This document shows, in pieces, positions 15,088 through 18,456 of a stretch of DNA of 18,456 nucleotides. Under the pieces are notes generated by a model. It saw nothing but the letters and a program-made list of their open reading frames with translations. It had not been told where the DNA came from and did no database searches. The position numbers and the translations under genes are program-made. Positions within the stretch are counted from its first letter, which is position 1; the number at the start of each line of letters is the position of its first letter. The stretch spans positions 1 to 18,456 of the forward strand of contig JAISSC010000210.1 in NCBI GenBank assembly GCA_031273305.1, given 5' to 3'. The stretch comes from Flavobacteriaceae bacterium (GTDB lineage Bacteria > Bacteroidota > Bacteroidia > Flavobacteriales > Weeksellaceae).

Positions 15088-15975
15088 ATGAATTCATTAG
15101 TATTCCCCGGACAAGGTTCTCAATTTATCGGAATGGGAAAAGAATTATATGAAAGCAAGGCAGATATCAAGGAAATGATGAATTCCGCTAATGATATATT
15201 GGGCTTTGATATTCTTGACATCATGTTTAACGGAACCGAAGAACAACTCGTACAAACGAAAGTAACCCAGCCGGCTGTCTTTATACATTCCATAGCAGTA
15301 GCTAAAGTAATTGAGAATGCAAGGATCGAAATGGTCGCAGGACATTCTCTGGGTGAGTTTTCTGCTCTGGTCGGAAACGGAGTCCTCTCTTTTGAAAGCG
15401 GATTAAGATTGGTTTACGAAAGAGCTTTAGCCATGCAGGAAGCCTGCGAAGAAACTCCTTCTTCTATGGCTGCCATTATCGGGTTAGCTGATGAAGTGAT
15501 TGAAACCGTTTGCAAAGAAATTTCTACTGAAAAAAGCCTTGTTGTCCCCGCTAATTACAACTGCCCGGAACAGGTAGTTATATCGGGACATACGGAAGCC
15601 GTGAAAAAAGCCTGTGAAATTTTAAAGGAAAAAAACGCAAAAAGAATTGTACCCCTTTCTGTAAGCGGTGCTTTTCATTCACCTCTTATGCAACATGCTC
15701 AAGACAGACTGGAAGAAGCAATCAAAAAGACCAAATTTAATACCCCAAGTGTCCCTATCTACCAAAATTATACAAGTAACGCCGTCACTAATATAGAAGA
15801 GATAAAGGAGAACCTTATCAAACAGCTTACCGCTCCTGTAAACTGGACTCAAATAATCAGGAATATGATAGCAAATAATTGTTCCGTTTTCATTGAAACC
15901 GGCCCGGGTAAGGTATTGCAGGGACTAATAAGAAAAATAGATAATTCCGTAGAAGTTTCTTCTTTATCCAGCTAA
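15088..15975 (+). CDS. fabD: Malonyl CoA-acyl carrier protein transacylase
   Basis: FabD moves malonyl groups from CoA to acyl carrier protein, feeding fatty-acid synthesis. The 295-residue protein has the N-terminal FPGQGSQFIGMG (6-17), the nucleophile Ser87 in AGHSLGEFSALV, Arg112 (carboxylate binding) and His197 in SGAFHSPLM. The C-terminal end carries VFIETGPGKVLQGLI. All catalytic residues are present and the length is normal. The stop codon is six bases before a unit of the dispersed palindromic repeat. Confidence 0.96.
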   Translation: MNSLVFPGQGSQFIGMGKELYESKADIKEMMNSANDILGFDILDIMFNGTEEQLVQTKVTQPAVFIHSIAVAKVIENARIEMVAGHSLGEFSALVGNGVLSFESGLRLVYERALAMQEACEETPSSMAAIIGLADEVIETVCKEISTEKSLVVPANYNCPEQVVISGHTEAVKKACEILKEKNAKRIVPLSVSGAFHSPLMQHAQDRLEEAIKKTKFNTPSVPIYQNYTSNAVTNIEEIKENLIKQLTAPVNWTQIIRNMIANNCSVFIETGPGKVLQGLIRKIDNSVEVSSLSS

Positions 15976-15980
15976 AGGTC

Positions 15981-16040
15981 GCAGAGACGTCCGAATTTGG
16001 GTGTCTCCCACGTTGCGTTATCATCGTTGTGTAATTCGGT
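15981..16040. repeat. Palindromic dispersed repeat, third unit
   Basis: GAGACGTCC and GGGTGTCTC form a hairpin (with G-U pairs) at 15983-16007. A tail GTTATCATCGTTGTGTAATTCGG at 16017-16039 matches the tails at 81-107 and 193-219. It is a diverged relative of the units at the left end of the window. Lying directly after fabD without a U tract, it may act as a 3'-end hairpin but is not a standard terminator. Confidence 0.75.
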
Positions 16041-16052
16041 AATCTCATCTTA

Positions 16053-16072
16053 TTGCGAGCGTAGCTAAGCAA
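16053..16072. repeat. Short hairpin repeat, TTGCGAGC type
   Basis: TTGC..AGC and GCT..GCAA pair across a short loop. The motif resembles the ATTGCGAGCGAAGC repeat seen between genes in many bacterial genomes. It lies between fabD and uvrB. Confidence 0.5.
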
Positions 16073-16130
16073 CGCCATCGCACCATTTACAATATCTCAA
16101 AAAATAGCTTAAACACTTTATTTATATTCG

Positions 16131-16138
16131 TATATTTG
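16131..16138 (+). promoter_or_regulatory. -7 promoter element of uvrB
   Basis: TATATTTG fits TAnnTTTG and ends 15 bases before the ATG at 16154, giving a leader of about ten bases. No LexA-like operator was recognised. Confidence 0.5.
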
Positions 16139-16153
16139 TTCTTTATAGTAAGT

Positions 16154-18154
16154 ATGAAATTTCAAATAGTTTCTCCATTTCAGCCTACGGGAGACCAGCC
16201 GCAGGCTATAAGGTTACTTTCCGGAGGAATTTTAAATAATGAAAAATACCAAACCCTGCTGGGAGTGACCGGCTCCGGAAAAACTTTCACTATTGCCAAT
16301 GTAGTGGAAAACGTTCAGCGACCTACTATTATACTGGCTCATAATAAAACTTTGGCAGCTCAGCTTTATATGGAGTTCAAGGAATTTTTCCCTAATAATG
16401 CCATAGAATATTTTGTCTCTTACTACGATTACTATCAGCCGGAAGCCTTTATGCCCACTACAAATACGTATATAGAAAAAGATCTGTCCATTAATGAGAA
16501 TCTGGAAAAATTACGTTTAAGTGCAACTTCTTCCCTGCTTTCAGGGAGAAGGGATGTTTTGGTGGTTTCCTCCGTTTCCTGCTTATATGGTATCGGGAAT
16601 CCTCAGGAATTTAAAAACAATATGGTTTCTTTGAAAGTCGGACAGCAAATCACGAAAACCAAACTATTACAATCTCTGGTAGCAGCCTTATATTCACGTT
16701 CCGAAACTAATTTTGCAAGAGGGAATTTCAGGGTAAAAGGAGATGTAATTGACATTTTCCCGGCTTATTCTGATACCGGTATCCGTATCCAGTTCTTTGG
16801 CAACGAGATTGACCGTATTGAAAATGTAGATTATGTTTCCAATAATGTTATTGATCCTGTAGAAAGCATTAACATATACCCGGCTAATCTTTTTGTTACT
16901 TCTCCCGATACGCTCCACTCTGCCATCCGAAATATCCAGATAGATTTGGGAAAACAGCTGGATTATTACCGTGAAATAGGAAAACACCTTGAGGCTCATC
17001 GCCTGAAAGAACGTACGGAATTTGATTTGGAAATGATTAAAGAACTTGGATATTGTTCCGGAATAGAGAATTATTCCCGCTATCTGGACGGACGCCCTGC
17101 GGGAGCAAGACCTTTCTGTCTGCTGGATTATTTCCCCAACGATTATTTAATGGTTATTGATGAAAGCCATGTTACCCTGCCGCAGGTTCATGCCATGTAC
17201 GGAGGAGACAGAAGTCGGAAGGAAACCCTTGTGGAATACGGATTCAGGCTTCCTGCGGCACTGGATAACCGACCGCTGAAATTCGAAGAATTTGAAATGA
17301 TGCAGAATCAGGTTATATATGTGAGCGCAACTCCTGCCGATTATGAGTTACAGAAATGTGAGGGTGTTTATATTGAACAGATCATCCGACCTACCGGTTT
17401 ATTAGACCCGGAAATAGAGGTAAGACCGTCTTTAAACCAGATTGACGACCTGATGGCGGAAATACAAAAAAGAGTGGACGAAGATGAACGAATTTTAGTC
17501 ACGACCTTAACCAAACGAATGGCAGAAGAACTGACCAAATATCTGACCAAGTTCGGAATCCGTACCCGATACATCCATTCTGATATTGACACGTTGGAAA
17601 GAGTTGAAATTATGCAAGACCTGCGAATAGGGAAATTTGATGTGCTGGTAGGGGTTAATTTACTACGTGAGGGATTAGACCTGCCGGAAGTATCTCTGGT
17701 AGCCGTTCTGGATGCCGACAAGGAAGGATTTCTACGTTCACACCGCTCTCTGACACAAACTGCAGGACGGGCTGCTCGTAACATTCATGGGAAAGTGATC
17801 ATGTATGCGGATAAAATCACAGACAGCATGAGAAAAACCATAGATGATACTGCCAGAAGAAGGGAAATTCAAAATCAATATAATATGGAGCATCATATTG
17901 TTCCCAGACCTCTAAAGAAAAAGATCACAACGATTTCCATAGGAAATCTCCAAACTGAGGTGGAGGCTTATGTTTTTAAGGATGATGATATAAAGAAAGT
18001 AGCAGAATACGATTCTCCATATAAATCTGAAGACCGGGAAAAATTGATTGCCAAAAAACAGAAGGAAATGGAGAAAGCAGCTAAAAATCTGGATTTTTTA
18101 ACTGCTGCCAAAATCCGGGATGAAATTCAGGCATTAAGAGAAAATAGGGAATAA
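16154..18154 (+). CDS. uvrB: Excinuclease ABC subunit UvrB
   Basis: UvrB verifies bulky DNA damage handed over by UvrA and recruits UvrC for dual incision in nucleotide excision repair. From the ATG at 16154 it is 666 residues, the usual length. A TTG at 16136 would overlap the promoter element. The helicase motif I is GVTGSGKT (37-44). The damage-probing beta-hairpin is around YYDYYQPEAF. Motif II is DESH. Later helicase motifs include VSATPADYEL, RIGKFDVLVGVNLLREGLD and QTAGRAARN. A UVR domain for UvrC contact ends the protein (AKKQKEMEKAAKNLDFLTAA). It stands alone with its own promoter. Confidence 0.98.
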   Translation: MKFQIVSPFQPTGDQPQAIRLLSGGILNNEKYQTLLGVTGSGKTFTIANVVENVQRPTIILAHNKTLAAQLYMEFKEFFPNNAIEYFVSYYDYYQPEAFMPTTNTYIEKDLSINENLEKLRLSATSSLLSGRRDVLVVSSVSCLYGIGNPQEFKNNMVSLKVGQQITKTKLLQSLVAALYSRSETNFARGNFRVKGDVIDIFPAYSDTGIRIQFFGNEIDRIENVDYVSNNVIDPVESINIYPANLFVTSPDTLHSAIRNIQIDLGKQLDYYREIGKHLEAHRLKERTEFDLEMIKELGYCSGIENYSRYLDGRPAGARPFCLLDYFPNDYLMVIDESHVTLPQVHAMYGGDRSRKETLVEYGFRLPAALDNRPLKFEEFEMMQNQVIYVSATPADYELQKCEGVYIEQIIRPTGLLDPEIEVRPSLNQIDDLMAEIQKRVDEDERILVTTLTKRMAEELTKYLTKFGIRTRYIHSDIDTLERVEIMQDLRIGKFDVLVGVNLLREGLDLPEVSLVAVLDADKEGFLRSHRSLTQTAGRAARNIHGKVIMYADKITDSMRKTIDDTARRREIQNQYNMEHHIVPRPLKKKITTISIGNLQTEVEAYVFKDDDIKKVAEYDSPYKSEDREKLIAKKQKEMEKAAKNLDFLTAAKIRDEIQALRENRE

Positions 18155-18161
18155 AGCTACA

Positions 18162-18194
18162 CCCGCTATCGGGCTAACATTCCGAATGGGATGT
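18162..18194. repeat. Double hairpin downstream of uvrB
   Basis: CCCG-ctat-CGGG (18162-18173) is followed by ACATTCC-gaat-GGGATGT (18177-18194, one G-U pair). It lies eight bases past the uvrB stop. There is no U tract, so it may be an intergenic repeat or a stabilising 3' end rather than a classical terminator. Confidence 0.5.
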
Positions 18195-18307
18195 CCTTAA
18201 TTAACGTGAGTTCGATTTAAGCACATTCTAGAATACAGGGAAAATACGGTGTATTTGCGAATTGCCTCAGTTTACCCCTTGCAAAAACAGGGAACTCACT
18301 TATTTTT

Positions 18308-18328
18308 CTATTTATTTGCAATAAATAG
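18308..18328. repeat. Perfect 9-bp inverted repeat
   Basis: CTATTTATT and AATAAATAG are separated by TGC. It lies about 20 bases upstream of the -7 box at 18350, where an operator could be placed. A/T-rich composition makes chance possible. Confidence 0.4.
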
Positions 18329-18349
18329 CATTTTACTATTGCTTTATTG

Positions 18350-18357
18350 TAAATTTG
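18350..18357 (+). promoter_or_regulatory. -7 promoter element before the edge gene
   Basis: TAAATTTG fits TAnnTTTG and lies 35 bases before the ATG at 18393. No TTG at the standard distance. Confidence 0.35.
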
Positions 18358-18392
18358 TTATTATATTTACAGCATAAATATTACTAACAACA

Positions 18393-18456
18393 ATGCTCAC
18401 GTCAAACAACATATTATCTTATACCTTTAGGCAAATAGCGCAACTGTTTGATTGTA
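18393..18456 (+). CDS. Unidentified gene, 5' part only
   Basis: An ATG opens a frame of 21 codons that runs off the window end. The protein starts MLTSNNILSYTFRQIAQLFD. The segment TFRQIAQLFDC could be the beginning of a helix-turn-helix, as in some transposases and regulators, but this is too short to assign. Support comes only from the upstream -7 box and an uninterrupted frame. Confidence 0.35.
   Translation, partial: MLTSNNILSYTFRQIAQLFDC

Larger units (their letters stand above)
18155..18392. other. Intergenic stretch after uvrB
   Basis: No gene is visible. It holds a pair of hairpins at 18162-18194, a perfect palindrome at 18308-18328 and a -7 box at 18350-18357. Confidence 0.5.

Noticed and set aside
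17368..17784. Minus-strand open frame of 138 codons inside uvrB
   Set aside because: It is antisense to conserved UvrB helicase motifs and its Arg/Ser-rich translation is typical of a shadow frame.

Overview
The window looks like chromosomal DNA from a low-GC member of the Bacteroidota, most likely order Flavobacteriales. The evidence is the exbB-exbD-exbD-tonB operon with its flavobacterial TonB, a bacillithiol gene (bshC), and the ddl/PASTA-protein/rluD block. Several genes also have the TAnnTTTG -7 promoter element of this phylum and lack Shine-Dalgarno sequences. I cannot name a genus from sequence alone.

Left part (1-6404), minus strand. A repeat-rich stretch (1-273) is followed by two small lipoproteins that carry only the C-terminal domain of TonB (274-861 and 1066-1620). 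Next comes the operon exbB (4719-3904), exbD (3853-3242), exbD (3205-2669), tonB (2646-1819), with a hairpin terminator at 1709-1743. Upstream lie coaD and ddl (6404-4941), transcribed from a good TTG-N17-TAnnTTTG promoter. The two lipoproteins are duplicated offspring of tonB. They keep its linker and receptor-contacting domain, but the cytoplasmic stub, membrane anchor and proline run are replaced by a lipoprotein signal peptide. Their flanks are also duplicated, in a mosaic pattern.

Right part (6536-18154), plus strand. It holds a membrane-anchored three-PASTA protein, rluD, kdsA (metal-dependent class), a VanW-family protein, hemN, bshC, a LysM protein with a periplasmic-binding-like domain, fabD and uvrB. 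These serve cell-envelope synthesis (ddl, PASTA, kdsA, LysM, fabD), CoA, heme and thiol metabolism (coaD, hemN, bshC), rRNA modification and DNA repair. Spacing suggests several short transcripts: PASTA-rluD, kdsA-vanW, hemN, bshC, LysM-fabD and uvrB. bshC appears to be leaderless.

The last 302 bases hold hairpin repeats and the first 21 codons of an unidentified gene cut by the window edge. No tRNA, rRNA or CRISPR array was seen. The most unusual element is the tandem array of TonB-domain lipoproteins beside tonB, together with a dispersed palindromic repeat that abuts one edge of the duplication.
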